A DNA stretch of 64,000 bases from Psococerastis gibbosa (Eukaryota > Arthropoda > Insecta > Psocodea > Psocidae). Below, one piece after another: positions 53,445 through 64,000 of the stretch (positions are counted from its first letter, which is position 1; each line of letters begins with the position of its first letter). A model generated the notes under the pieces. That model was given only the letters and a program-made list of their open reading frames with translations, ran no database searches and was not told where the DNA came from. Made by a program: the position numbers and the translations under genes. The DNA is taken from assembly GCA_963971405.1 (NCBI GenBank), contig OZ020490.1, positions 12,696,874 to 12,760,873 of the forward strand, given 5' to 3'.

Positions 53445-53473
53445 ACTCTCTCTATCTCTCTCTCTCTCTCTCA
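53445..53473. repeat. TC microsatellite
   Basis: TCTC/TATC runs into an uninterrupted TC tract just left of an R870 copy. Confidence 0.8.
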
Positions 53474-53556
53474 CCCTCAACCATATAGTTTTGATCCAAC
53501 CTTTCTTCAAGGACTACCAATGTCCAATAGGCTACATAAAAATGAAAGTACATTTT

Positions 53557-54372
53557 TGCTTTCCAATTTATTCGTAGTATGAGGAAAGCTTTGTGATGGT
53601 CGAAATTTTCGATTCCGAGATTTCAACGGATTTACACGTTTTGAGGTCCCAGGAACCCAAAAAGTGTTTTTTACGAAATTTCTGTCTGTCTGTCGCTCTG
53701 TCTGTGCGTCGATTTCCGGGCAAACTACTCGGTCGATTTTGATGAAATTTGGCATGTAGGTTCACAAATATCATTCCTCAGGACCATTTTCTTTATTTTG
53801 GGCTATCTCAATTTGGGGGAGTTTTATTTTCAAAAAACTCCAAAAAACGTCTAAAAAAAATTATTTATCCAAAGCGGCTCCAACGATTTCTTTTAAATTC
53901 ACATAGGTATATTGTAGTTGTTATTAATGTTGCCTCTTGATAGTTTGCTTCTGGGGGTAAAAAAATAAAAATAACTAAATTTTAATGAAGAATGACTAAA
54001 AAATAATTTTTCTGTGAAACATTTCCATCTATGATTTCTACCTTCAGGCATGTTTCAGGAGTTAAATTGAGTAAAGAAACCGGTCAGATTGCTTTCCCAA
54101 AAAACTATTTGGTTTTGTGCAAAAAAAGTTTTTGAAAAAATGATAGAAAATTCACGGTCAAATGCATTGCGTGCCATGCTGTGTGGTAATTTGTTGGTCT
54201 GACCTATCTAGAATTCACCTCACCTCCAGTGACGTCAGGTGGACACCCCCCCCCCCCCACGAGACGCCGGATATTTAACTATAGGAAAATTATTTACCAT
54301 GAAATTACTCATTTTCTCTAGCTACTACTTGATAAATTGGGAAGCATGTTCGAGTAAACTCGGACCGTTTTT
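53557..54372 (+). repeat. R870 copy
   Basis: It runs TTTGCTTTCCAATTTATTCG to GATAAATTGGGAAGCATGTT and CTCGGACCG. The shared landmarks are the TTTCGATTCCGAGATTTCAAC block, GTCTGTCTGTC, GGGCAAACTACTCGGTCGAT, GGCTCCAACGATTTCTTTTA and CCTCACCTCCAGTGACGTCA. Small gaps separate it from the copy at 55436. No ORF is conserved between copies. Confidence 0.85.
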
Positions 54373-54390
54373 TTTTTGGCTTAAGGTATA

Positions 54391-54830
54391 CAGCCATTAC
54401 CAAATCCATCTGGCAAAAGACTGCTGTCGGGAGCTCACTGGACAACGAGGTTGCCCAGGGACCGTCTAAAACAGCTTGCTCAACGTCCTACCACTTTTGT
54501 CCGATACTCTCCAGGAAGCTGACCACCTCCGTCAACACCTCTCTGTCCAAGTCCTGGAGCACATCCATATACGTGAATGGCGGCAACTTCCCCTGGTCCT
54601 GCAACCTGCTAATAAGCTCTGTCCTCTCCCGGCTGTAGAGGGGGCACTCAAAAGTGATGTGGTCCGGCGTACCCTCTTGATCCCCACACTCACAGAGAGG
54701 AGTCTCTCGGACACCGATCCGTGTTAGATGGCATGGGAAGGAGGCATGACCCAGCCGTACATTATGTAGGTACGAGTATGTACCTGCCAGTATTACGGTA
54801 AACGCAGGCATTGCATATATACCACTGTAA
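54391..54830 (-). pseudogene. LINE ORF2 C-terminal relic
   Basis: The - strand reads LGHASFPCHLTRIGVRETPL, CECGDQEGTPDHITFECPLY and then ELISRLQDQGKLPPFTYMDV to a stop at 54488. The Cys-rich block is the ORF2 C-terminal zinc motif after RNase H. The frame is open for 107 codons, so the relic is not very old. Confidence 0.65.
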
Positions 54831-55162
54831 CACTATAGTGTTATATATTCAATGATGCAGGATTTGTAAGCTGCAGTACCATCAGTACAGTACCTTATGT
54901 GCAAAGTAATTTACAGAAGCATATATATAGTATATGAAACACATGTTATATATGGTATATATAGCACTGACATTAAAATTAATAAACTACAATAGAATAT
55001 GATAATATGCAGGAATTCATTTTCATTCGAGATTGAAGTGCCTACAGTGTACATAATAATTATTTTACCCATGGTTGATACACATAAGTTAATTCAACAA
55101 TTGACACAGGAAAAAGCTTATACAGTGGTTTAAATTTAAGTAAGAATACGTAGACCTATATT

Positions 55163-55235
55163 CAAGGGCGGATCCAGCGGAAAATTTAGGGGGGGGGGGT
55201 CTCAAGTTGTATGTAAGTTTAAAAGGTAATTTTTT
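55163..55235. repeat. hAT-2 left-end fragment
   Basis: CAAGGGCGGATCCAGCGGAA followed by a G-run matches the end of the hAT that hosts the BEL element. No partner end is present. Confidence 0.5.
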
Positions 55236-55435
55236 GGTTGAAATTATTCTTTTATTATTTATTTATTTGTATTGCCAATATTTCGAATAATATAGGCCTA
55301 AGAGAACGTAATTAATTAATTATTTTATTATTACTCACAGGGGTGTATACAAGTGATTTTTTCTGGCTTACCCAGTGAAAATAAGATTTTAATAAGATTT
55401 AAAGTAAGTCATAAATATTAGATCAATTCATTTTT

Positions 55436-56294
55436 GCTTTCCAATTTATACGTAGTATAAGGAAAGCTTCGTGACGGTCGAAATTTTCGATTCCGAGATT
55501 TCAACGGATTTACACGTTTTAAGGTCCCAGGAACCCAAAGAAGTGGTTTTTACGAAATGTCTGTCTACTGTCGCTCTGTCGCTCTGTCTGCCTGTCTGTG
55601 CGTCGATTTCCGGGCAAATTACTCTGTCGATTTTGATGAAATTCGACATGTAGGTTCGCAAAAATCATACCTCGGGACCATGTTTTTTATTTGGGGCTAA
55701 CTTAATTATTCTCAAAACACTCCAAAAAAACACGCCTAAAAAAATTATTTCTCAAAAACGGCTCCAACGATTTCTTTTAAATTCACATATATAGTAGTCG
55801 TTATTAATGTTAACGAAATGCGGGGGGTCGCTTGCCCTTTGATAGTTTGCTTCTGGGGGTAAAAAAATAAAAATAACTAAATTTTAATGAAAAATGTCTA
55901 AAAAATAATTTTTCTGCGAAACCTTTCTATCGATGATTTCTACCTTCAGGTACGTTTTAGGTGTTAAATTGAGTAACGAAACCAGACAGGTTGCTTTCCC
56001 AGAAAAGTAATTGGTTTTGTAAAAACAAATGTTGTTTTGAAAAAATGATAGAAAATTCACGCTCAAATGCATTGCGTGCCTTGCCAGTATTACCGTGTGG
56101 TAATGTGTTGGTCTGAGCTATCTAGAATTTACCTCACCTCCAGTGACGTCAGGTGGACAACCCCCCCCCCCTGAGATATCGGAAATTTAACCATTTAACC
56201 ATAGGAAAATTATTTACCATGAAATTACTCATTTTCTTTATCTACTAATTTTGATAAATTGGAAAGCATGTTCGAGTAAACTCGGACCGGTTCT
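55436..56294 (+). repeat. R870 copy, best full-length example
   Basis: About 859 bp from GCTTTCCAATTTATACG to AAATTGGAAAGCATG plus CTCGGACCGGTTC. GCTTTCCAATTTA at the start is mirrored by TAAATTGGAAAGC near the end, so there are 13-bp inverted repeats, the right one ~25 bp inside the boundary. No long ORF and no tail are present. It could be a non-autonomous DNA transposon; the class is unresolved. Confidence 0.8.
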
Positions 56295-56957
56295 TTAAAT
56301 GTATTTTGTCTTATTATTAATAGCTTTGAATTTGTGCGCTATGGCACTGAATTTTCAAGCTAGGTTTTAAGCAGGCACAAGCCATGTACAGAGACCCAAA
56401 ACATTTACGACAAATTCGCCATGTTTATTGTTTAGCTGTGAGCCCCCAAATGTCATCTAAATAAAGATGCACATTAAAAATTAGACTAAATAATTAAATA
56501 TTGCATTTACAGTTCATGTAATAATTAAATTTTCAATGATTAAATTAAAAACTTTCCTAAAAAAGGCGGGAGATCGAAGGGATGACTGTCGCAACTATGC
56601 AAAGTGTCAAAGCCCTGGTGGTATAATTTTGTACTTCCCTTTGTAAACATTAGCATTAGCAGTCAACAATTTCAGCAATTTTGTTTAAACCTTTTAAAAA
56701 TATGTATATAATAATTTATTGGGTAAATTAATGATATAACTAAGGTTTCTTGTACATATCAATTGAAATAACAAAAAATCACGTGTTCAATGATTTTGGG
56801 TACAGTGTTTAATTGTAATCATCCGATGACGAAGCTTAAGCATACGTGTCCTTAATGTTATCAATTTTTGAAGCCCCACAACGGGCTTAAACTTGTTAGA
56901 GGAATTATGTCAAGGAAAAGGAGTCAATGTGACGTTAATGTTTAGATGTAGCAAGTA
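56295..56957. other. Upstream region of TXNDC11
   Basis: This is AT-rich, with no repeat that I recognise. It should contain the 5' UTR and promoter unless a further upstream exon exists. I find no TATA box placed convincingly. An in-frame TAG lies 9 bases before the chosen ATG. Confidence 0.4.
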
Positions 56958-59900
56958 ATGTCAAACCCAGCCGACAACCCAAAAGATGATAATAGACCCA
57001 AAGGAAGACGTTTATCAACAATGTTTATGTACATCAGAGAAGCTTTGTTTTTCTTTGCGCTCATGTTCACGTCGTATGCGACATTTTTTAAAAGGTATGT
57101 ACCTATTTCTAACTGTTGTTTGTAATGATAGCTTTATGGCTCACCTAACCGTTCATTCAGAATTCGGATGGGACATTGGTAATGGCTCATTTGTGTCTCA
57201 TGACCTCATGCTGTATGGGTCTGAGTGCTGGGCTGCACGACAGTGAGAAGAAAATATGATTCACGTAGCAGAAATGAGAAGGCTGAGAAGATCCTGTGGC
57301 GTGACGCTGAGAGACCAACGTAGAATCCAAGAGATAAGATAAGAGATGAGAACCCGGGACGTACTGAAGAAACTCAGAGAAAAGAGGCTGAACTGGTGGG
57401 GGCACGTGCTATGTTAGAGACGAAAACCACGTAGTCAAAAGAGTAACGAACGGGGAGATACAAGGAAGAAGACCACCAGGTAGGCCGAGAGTTACACTGG
57501 GAAGAAAGAACGCCGGGGATATGGCAAGTTTGGGGCTCTCCACCGAGGACGCACAGGACAGGACTCTGTGGAGACGCTGCTGTAGTGCCGCCGACCCTCC
57601 ATGAGGATAAGGTGCAGTAAAAGTAAGTACCTGGTATCAACGATATAAAATGTTTGCTTATCGTAGACGTAGTTGCATTCGTGTTTAAAATACTAGCTAC
57701 TTTTTACTTTAATCAACGCCCGTCCTTGACTTGTCAGCCATTTGCAAAGTGACCCAGCCCCAGTATATCCGTGCTCTTGTGCCTATTGATTCGTCGCCGT
57801 TCTCTTGTAGGACTGGACAGTCGGCCAGTAGCCTCCTCCAGCGAGCAGAGGAGTTGAGCTATGCAGATCCTAAATGTGGTCAACGCCACTTCCCGGCGCA
57901 GGTTGATTATAATGGGTCATCCTATATTTCCTTGATGCTCCCGCGATAGAATAACAATGCTAATATTTTGTTGTAGTTGATCGGTACTAATTAAGAACCC
58001 TGCTTCCTTTGCTTTGCTTTTGCATTCCCAGTACTCATTGCTGACCTCTCTAAAATGGCAATGGTAATTTGTTAAGCATTTGTACCAGACCTTGGTGGGT
58101 CATGGACAAAGATTGATTGATTGATTGGTTTTCCAGTTTACCGAGAGTCGGAAAATCACCACCGTCTGTTCCATTTTTTCCTTCCTCATCGGTAGTGGCG
58201 GACTACTACAGGGGTGGCATGGGGGAAGCCTTCCAAGAAGCGGTCAGAGCCGACCTGGCCGTGGTCATGTATTACGCTCCATGGGATGCAGAGTCGCAGG
58301 CTGCTCGTCCCGTCTTTGACTCAGTGGCTCGATTATTCCATGATGAGGTATATATTATAGTATATTTCCCAGATTAAAGTAATACAATGTTTTTTATGCC
58401 ATCTACCATCAGTGATTTTAAATTTCAAAAAGGAAATATACTGTGCGTGTGGTTCTTAATCGAACCGATTCACCGACATTCAATTAATTTACCATAATCC
58501 TCCTGATTACACTCTAATATTGTTCCAATATGCGATCCAATAAATATGGGTCGAAGAAATATTGGACAATATGCCACAATTTAGATTCAAATCGTATGTG
58601 AAGAACCAGTAGAATCCGGGCTGACGGGCCGTGGTCGATATGAAAGTGAACTTCAAAACGTTTCGTCAACATCTGCGTTCGACAACTTCAGTGGCGCTGC
58701 GTAGACTTCGTTCGTAGGTTGTACCGAGATCCATCAGCCCGGGTTCTACTGGTTCTTCATACGACTCCGGCCGTGAAAGCCTTTGCAGTTACATCAAATC
58801 GTATATTCAAAATGTGCATAACAAAATATGTCGAATATATCGAATAAATATTAGAGCGTGTAATCAGGGCCAATAATCAACGTTTCAATTATCAGTTCAG
58901 AGACAAATATAATATCTAATTAAGTATCAAACGCAGATTCGCAGAGCTGTTCAAAATATCTAATAGAATATAGGCTACATAATATTAAAATACATTTTCC
59001 TACCCTTTTTTAAGTTCCAGAACTGTGGCCAACCGGTGTTAGTGACGGTCACACACTGATTCCTTAGGCGGCTATTCCACCAGTGATTTTACTTCATTTT
59101 TGATTTTGTAATTGACGTTTGTTTTGTTTTAAGGGGACTATTATGTAGATACTTAACTTATCTATTATAAATTAAGTTATAATATGGTAGCAGACAACAT
59201 TAATAAGTCTCTAACATATTATAACTTAATTTATAATAGATAAGTTAAGTATCTACATATTAGTCTACTTAAAACAAAACAAACGTCAATGACCGCCTTA
59301 GTGATAGCGCTACAGTCGATATTTCTCATTGCATTTCATTATTCAAACATTTATGAGAAATTTCCCCTCCGGCTGTATCTTAATGTATGATTGCTCTTTG
59401 AGGCACAGGAAGATGATGATAAAAATGTTTTTCTTACAGATTTTTTTCGCTGCAATAAGCTGCTGGTCGCCATCTAGCGAGTGCAAGCAGCACTATTCGA
59501 AAATTCGCTCATTCCCAGTGCTGGTCGCTTATCCACCGTATGGCGTTGGAGTCCAATACAGAGGGCCTTTAGTCGAAGGCTATATGATCCGCTTCTTGCA
59601 AGCTTTACTGCGCCCTATTCATCGTATTCACTCGCAAGAAGACATTTTGCACCTTTTAACTTCTTATACTGTAAGTCACTCATACTGCGTGGATACGAGT
59701 CAGAAACTGCAGCGCACATCCTATCCTTATGCAGAGCGTTCTGACGACAGAGGATGGTGTGTTTTTGAACAGGTGTTTCCCGATAGCGCCACAATAAAGA
59801 ACAGCAAGCTTGCAGGCTTAACTGGACCGATGTAAAATAAGTGTCGTATTAAGGGGACATGCTCCGTAGAAAATTAGCACCACAAAATTTTTTGTTTTTA

Positions 59901-62900
59901 TTTACTTTTTATTTAATTAACAAAACAAGTTATTAAAGATTTGGCTCATGTAAGTTGTAGAAGACTACTTCATGCATAATATAATAGGAAATATTACACT
60001 TTTGGTAACTTAGTTCTTTCATAAAAACCAGTGGGGACAAAAATTTCGCGTAAAATATAATTTTTGAAAAAACTACAAACACAATAAGTAAAAATACCCG
60101 ATTATATAATGCACGAGGTAATCTCCTACAACTTACGTGAGAAAAATCTTTAATAACTTTCTTTGTTAATTAAATAAAAAATATTCAATTTTGGGGTGTC
60201 AATTTTCTCTTATTAAACACAATAGACTGATGTCAATACGCTGTTCAACGGGTCTAATGCGACCTAATTAATTGAAAATAAAAATAATACTCATTCTGCA
60301 ATAAAAAGTGGCAAACCGTGCCATTGATCAGTTACTATACGTCGATTTTAGAAAATGAACACTGATCTCTTTAATTATTGTGTCCCATCCTTAGGGGCGG
60401 GGTAAAAAGGATGTCAGTCGGTTCGGAGTCGCCCATATACATAGACTAAATTTTTGTTTCAGGGGGTAGTAGTGGGCTCGTTCTTATTCGAGGGTAATTT
60501 GGGTGGTAGTGGGTACCACACCTTCTATACGTCGGCACTCAAGACCTTGGAAAGGGACTTCAATCATGATATTGCATTTGCAATCACCACCAACTCCGAG
60601 GACGCGGTGGCACTTAATATACAAGAATTACCAGCAATAAGGTATGTTGCATCGTATAGAAATACTTCTTTTTTCTTGCTTGAGGCATCCTCAGTCTATT
60701 CCAAGTGGAGGCAAGCCTATGGTACGGACACTGAAGTCTTTCGCCATGGATTGCAATAACCGAATAGGAATAATCCGAACAACCTCTTTAGTCGCCTCTC
60801 TAGGTGATACTCGTGATAAGATCGCTTGCTGTCTAGTGACTACCACAAGTATTAAAGTTCTATATAGAAGTGATGGGATATTCGAGCGCGCCAAAAATAT
60901 TTTTTGAATCCTGGGGCCACGTGCAACGGTTTTTCAATGGCTGGTCGTAGGAGATAAAAATATATTTTTGGTGACAAGCGAATGTCCCATCGCTCCTATA
61001 TCGAACGCTAACCAGTATGGGCAAGCTATCAAGTATGCCACCGACCAGCGACCACAAGGTAGATTCTTTCTTTGTAGAAGATACATTGCTCTGTAGCATA
61101 TTCTTTAGTTTCATTTTACAAGGTAAAGAGACGTTTTATTTACTTGCTTATGTTGGCTCTATAGTCCGCTGCTACCGATCGACGCTACCTTTTATTTACC
61201 TCTTCCTCAGTCATGTCACAGATATTCTGTTTTCTGGATTATTGCCGAACACCTTCTTGGGGACTCCAGTTCCATCAATTCGCATGACCCAGCCATCTGG
61301 ATCTCATTATTTTATGTCATTAATGTTGACTGAACCGTGTTTCATTTCTAGATTGCATTTTTGGAATGAAACTCATGAATTTCCACTGGATGCCGAGTAC
61401 ACCGTGGAGTCAGTTTCGAATTGGGCGTGGCAGAAGACGCATCATCTCGCCAAATGGGTTAGTCTTCCTGGAGTTAAAGCCACGACTCTCTCCAAGTTCA
61501 TCTCGAGCAGACCGACACTGATGGTGTTTACTCCGGGACATCCTATGTTGTCCAACCAGCCTGTGCCTAGTCTAGTAAGTAATGGCTCATTTATGCTAGG
61601 TTAGGTGAGGTTTACAGCGAAAAAAACATATGATAAGCTTGCTGACTGTTTATTTTTACAAGGCATTGTTTTTTTAAGAGAATACACTGTACCCTAACAA
61701 AACTTAATATGACGTCTCAACAATGAGTAACCGAACAGTCCTGTTGAATACTAGTTCGAAAGTGCAGTCAGCAAATGTAAGCAGTAAGTCTGCACTAGAC
61801 TTCTTCTTCAAGTTACAACCGGCTGGCTGGTTGACAGCAACATGTGGCATCGATGCTTCCACTCCCTTCGATCCTGGCACGCCCTCTTCAACTCCGCGTA
61901 TGTACTGCCCCCTTCATCCTCCATCACATGCTGTAGATACTCTTTTCTCGGGCGTCCAGGTCGGTTGGCGCCTTCTATGGTTCCTTCTATGATGCAGCAC
62001 TAGTAATAACTCTAATCTAAAAAGGTTGTTAGTTCGAGTCCACCACTAGTTACATTTTGTGCCCATATTTCAGAGGGCTACCCTAGTTTCTAGGTGGATT
62101 TAATAACATAATAATTACAGATCTTTTGTTTTTGACCGTACCGTATTCTTATTTCAGGTAAAGGGACTTTCTCTTCGCTATAACATATGCCCGCCTTGGG
62201 GGACGCCATTAGTTGATAAAATGGATGAGTTGACTCGTAGTATTCACAGAAATATCCAGAGACTGGAGCTGAAATGCTTACGGCTGAAGCAAGTTGAAAT
62301 GGCCAAGAAAATGGCTACTAAAACGGTGACGTCTACTGTAATTGCTGCAAGTGCGCTAAATAATCGTAGTGGATGCAATGCTTGCCATGTTAGCACCACA
62401 GTTTTGGGTCCTCAGTTAGAAGTTTGTGTGAGACCTATGGGCTCGGTTGCTGCCAATAAAAGTACTCCAATAAGGTACATTCAAATTATTTACCTTAACA
62501 TTTTAATTGTTATAATTATTATATATATATTATTATAATTAATTTAAAAATCATAAATTATAAATAATAATATATAATAAAAATATTGATTGCCTTTTAC
62601 ACAACGCAAGTTAATGGCATGCAAGGCAGTTGATTTCAGAAACGGCCGTCAAGACCTGTAACGCTTGCATAGGGGTAGATCATATGGATAATTTAAGAGT
62701 TTCTGTTTGGAGACTAACCCAAAGTATAAAAAAATCAGGGTAAGCTAAATGTGTCAACTTTTAAAGGGATTGTCGGCAGGAAGCGACGGTGGGGATTACT
62801 ATTCTCAGCAGTCCCTTAGGTCGTACATCAACGCGCACCGGAGTCCCAGTTATCCCATATTTCTCCATTTTCTTCCTCAGCTTTACGGCGAGATTTGAAG

Positions 62901-63766
62901 CCCACAATATCTTTTGGCTTTCATTTCTTAATGTGGTGAAACAGAAAATCATGTTACTTAACCATTTCCAAACACCCATTTAGGCCTACTATTGCAGTAT
63001 TAATTTGATTAATTGTGAATGACAAAATTTCTTCTGTTAAAGAGAAATAACAAAGTATTACATATATACATATGTATATACATATATGCTAACGTTATTA
63101 TATGACTTAATTTTGTTTTCAGGTACGACACATCAATGTGGGACAATGAAAATGACAGACGGGGGCCAAATTCTCTCCTAAAGAAAACTGAACGGAAACA
63201 GTGTAAATTATTGGAGAGAACGCATTCTCATAGTAAAATTTACTACCCCAAAATGTCGGAAAATGCGGGTAAAACGGTTGGCGGTTTATCGTGTGTAAAT
63301 AATAGAACTTTAAATTTTGTTGTGTTGGACTCCCTGCTTCATTATCAAATTGCGGAGGGACTCGGTGTTGATGTTATGAACCGATCTGATAAGACATTGG
63401 CTGTTATCGTTGATCCTAAGGTAAATATTAAATAAATAAATAAAATGAATAAGCATTTATTTGCAAACAGACCTAAACGCCCAATAATATAGCGTTTTAA
63501 ATTTACTTTTTTTTGTATTCCAGGCGGAAAGTCAGTTCATTTTAAAAGAACCGTTGACGGAGACCTCCTTAGCCGGTCTAATAGTTAATTATACAAATGG
63601 GAAATCGGAGCGGCACCTGAGGGTGAGCGATGTGGACCGTAACGTTTACGGTAAACATAGGTACCTCGTACGACCAGTTGGCCTGTGCCAACACACCGAT
63701 ACTGAATCTTGTGTGATAGAACTAAATTCTGAGAATTTCTTGTCACATGTTATGGATCCTAATAAG
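56958..63766 (+). CDS. TXNDC11: TXNDC11, thioredoxin-domain ER membrane protein (3' part beyond the window)
   Basis: The coding exons are 56958-57094, 58137-58347, 59440-59670, 60463-60641, 61352-61574, 62158-62474, 63123-63420 and 63524-63766. All junctions are GT/AG and phase-compatible, giving 613 codons with no stop. The ATG follows an in-frame TAG (TAG CAA GTA ATG). Residues 1-21 are polar and basic (KGRR), then ALFFFALMFTSYATFF is a signal anchor, so the rest is ER-luminal. The first thioredoxin-like domain has MYYAPWDAESQAARPVFDSV (D96, S99) and AISCW (C124). The human protein, as I recall it, has PWCAQS and NCW. Matching blocks follow: GPLVEGYMIRF, TFYTSALKTLERDF, a CNAC motif aligned with human CELC, GLSCVNNRTLNFVVLDS and VIVDPK. 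The second thioredoxin domain and coiled coil are not in the window. Known role: an ER thioredoxin-like protein linked to DUOX maturation and ERAD in vertebrates. Confidence 0.93.
57200..57620 (+). pseudogene. LINE ORF2 C-terminal relic in TXNDC11 intron 1
   Basis: MLYGSECWAARQ, then MIHVAEMRRLRRSCGVTLRD, EKRLNWWGHVL and AQDRTLWRRCC are the classic tail of craTA/RTE-type LINE reverse transcriptases. Several stops and frame changes are present. A GTAAAAGTAAGT run follows. Confidence 0.75.
58600..58758. mobile_element. Short MITE in TXNDC11 intron 2
   Basis: GAAGAACCAGTAGAATCCGG and its mirror CCGGGTTCTACTGGTTCTTC form 25-bp ends with one mismatch. The mirror continues outward as CGTATG/CATACG. 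It is 159 bp with no ORF. The class is unknown. Confidence 0.7.
59065..59300. mobile_element. MITE-B copy in TXNDC11 intron 2
   Basis: TTGACGTTTGTTTTGTTTTA is mirrored by TAAAACAAAACAAACGTCAA. The centre repeats TTAACTTATCTATTATAA and its mirror. A block ATGGTAGCAGACAACATTAA at the centre is related to MITE-C end sequence. It ends 140 bp before exon 3. Confidence 0.75.
59849..60216. mobile_element. TTAA-flanked palindromic element in TXNDC11 intron 3
   Basis: TTAA at 59849-59852 and 60213-60216 bounds the element. The arms include TTTATTTAATTAACAAA mirrored by TTTGTTAATTAAATAAA, and CATGTAAGTTGTAGAAGACT mirrored by AATCTCCTACAACTTACGTG. The arms are diverged. It is a relative of 33837-34234. 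Confidence 0.65.
61995..62100 (+). repeat. SINE-C fragment in TXNDC11 intron 5
   Basis: GGTTGTTAGTTCGAGTCC (box B), ACTAGTTACATTTTGTGCCC and TTTCTAGGTGG correspond to the middle of SINE-C. The head and tail are lost. Confidence 0.5.
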
Positions 63767-63854
63767 GTACGGTTAAGTAGAACACTACGATACTAAATAT
63801 TTGAGGTTGAATGTCGACTAATATTTTATAATAATAACACGTAATAAAAGTCTT

Positions 63855-63985
63855 TATTGGAAAAATGATAATAATAAACACAGCTACAGCGAGGGCCCTC
63901 TCTTTCACCTAACTGTACATATCAACTAGTTTAACTTGTAAAACTACATGCATACCGAATTCCAGTCATACCTTGTAAGGCCAGC
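63855..63985. repeat. Dispersed repeat, LINE 3'-end-like, after TXNDC11 exon 8
   Basis: AATAATAAACACAGCTACAG, GGGCCCTCTCTTTCACC and TAACTGTACATATCAA match 18478-18625. It lies in the intron after the last visible TXNDC11 exon. Confidence 0.5.
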
Positions 63986-64000
63986 GCCACGCACAGCCAA

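Noticed and set aside
57731-57949. 72-codon + frame (SAICKVTQPQYIRALVPIDSS...) in TXNDC11 intron 1
   Set aside because: It looks protein-like, but it does not fit the phase-2 join of exons 1 and 2 or any TXNDC11 sequence I know; possibly an unknown repeat.

Overview
The window is a piece of a repeat-rich, AT-rich animal genome with long introns. It is most likely an arthropod and probably an insect. The evidence is the set of transposon families (BEL/Pao, I- and LOA-type LINEs, Penelope, hAT, foldback MITEs, tRNA-derived SINEs) and an invertebrate-looking TXNDC11 orthologue. I cannot name the species. No bacterial operon, CRISPR array, rRNA or complete tRNA gene is visible.

Host genes: two, both on the + strand in the right half. 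(1) A three-exon gene (coding parts 35148-35196, 45186-45356, 50406-50527) encodes a 113-residue protein with a signal peptide, a Ser/Pro/Gly-rich ectodomain, one membrane helix and a short Cys/Trp-containing tail. All splice phases agree, and I do not recognise the family. (2) TXNDC11 (thioredoxin domain containing 11) starts at 56958 and runs off the right edge; eight coding exons give 613 residues in one unbroken frame. It is a type II ER membrane protein with a luminal thioredoxin-like domain whose usual APWC site reads APWD here. Its CxxC-bearing second thioredoxin domain should lie beyond the window.

Left half (1-35000): I found no convincing host exon. Three young, near-complete retroelements, all on the - strand, dominate. 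A BEL/Pao LTR element (5283-11181) sits inside a small hAT element. A two-ORF I-clade LINE (12432-18176) sits inside a foldback DNA element (11767-18347). A two-ORF LOA/R1-type LINE (24611-30037) sits inside an ~850-bp interspersed repeat called R870 here. Each insertion has recognisable target-site duplications (TSDs).

The rest is older repeat layers: at least five small hAT-type families (several with exact 8-bp TSDs), TTAA-flanked palindromes, a Harbinger-like MITE, a pogo-like MITE, two further foldback families, three tRNA-derived SINE families (SINE-A, -B, -C), a Penelope remnant, C-terminal stubs of several LINEs, a local tandem duplication, and a degenerate 85-bp minisatellite. Many lie in the introns of the two host genes.

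All identifications come from reading sequence and recalled family features. No database search was run.
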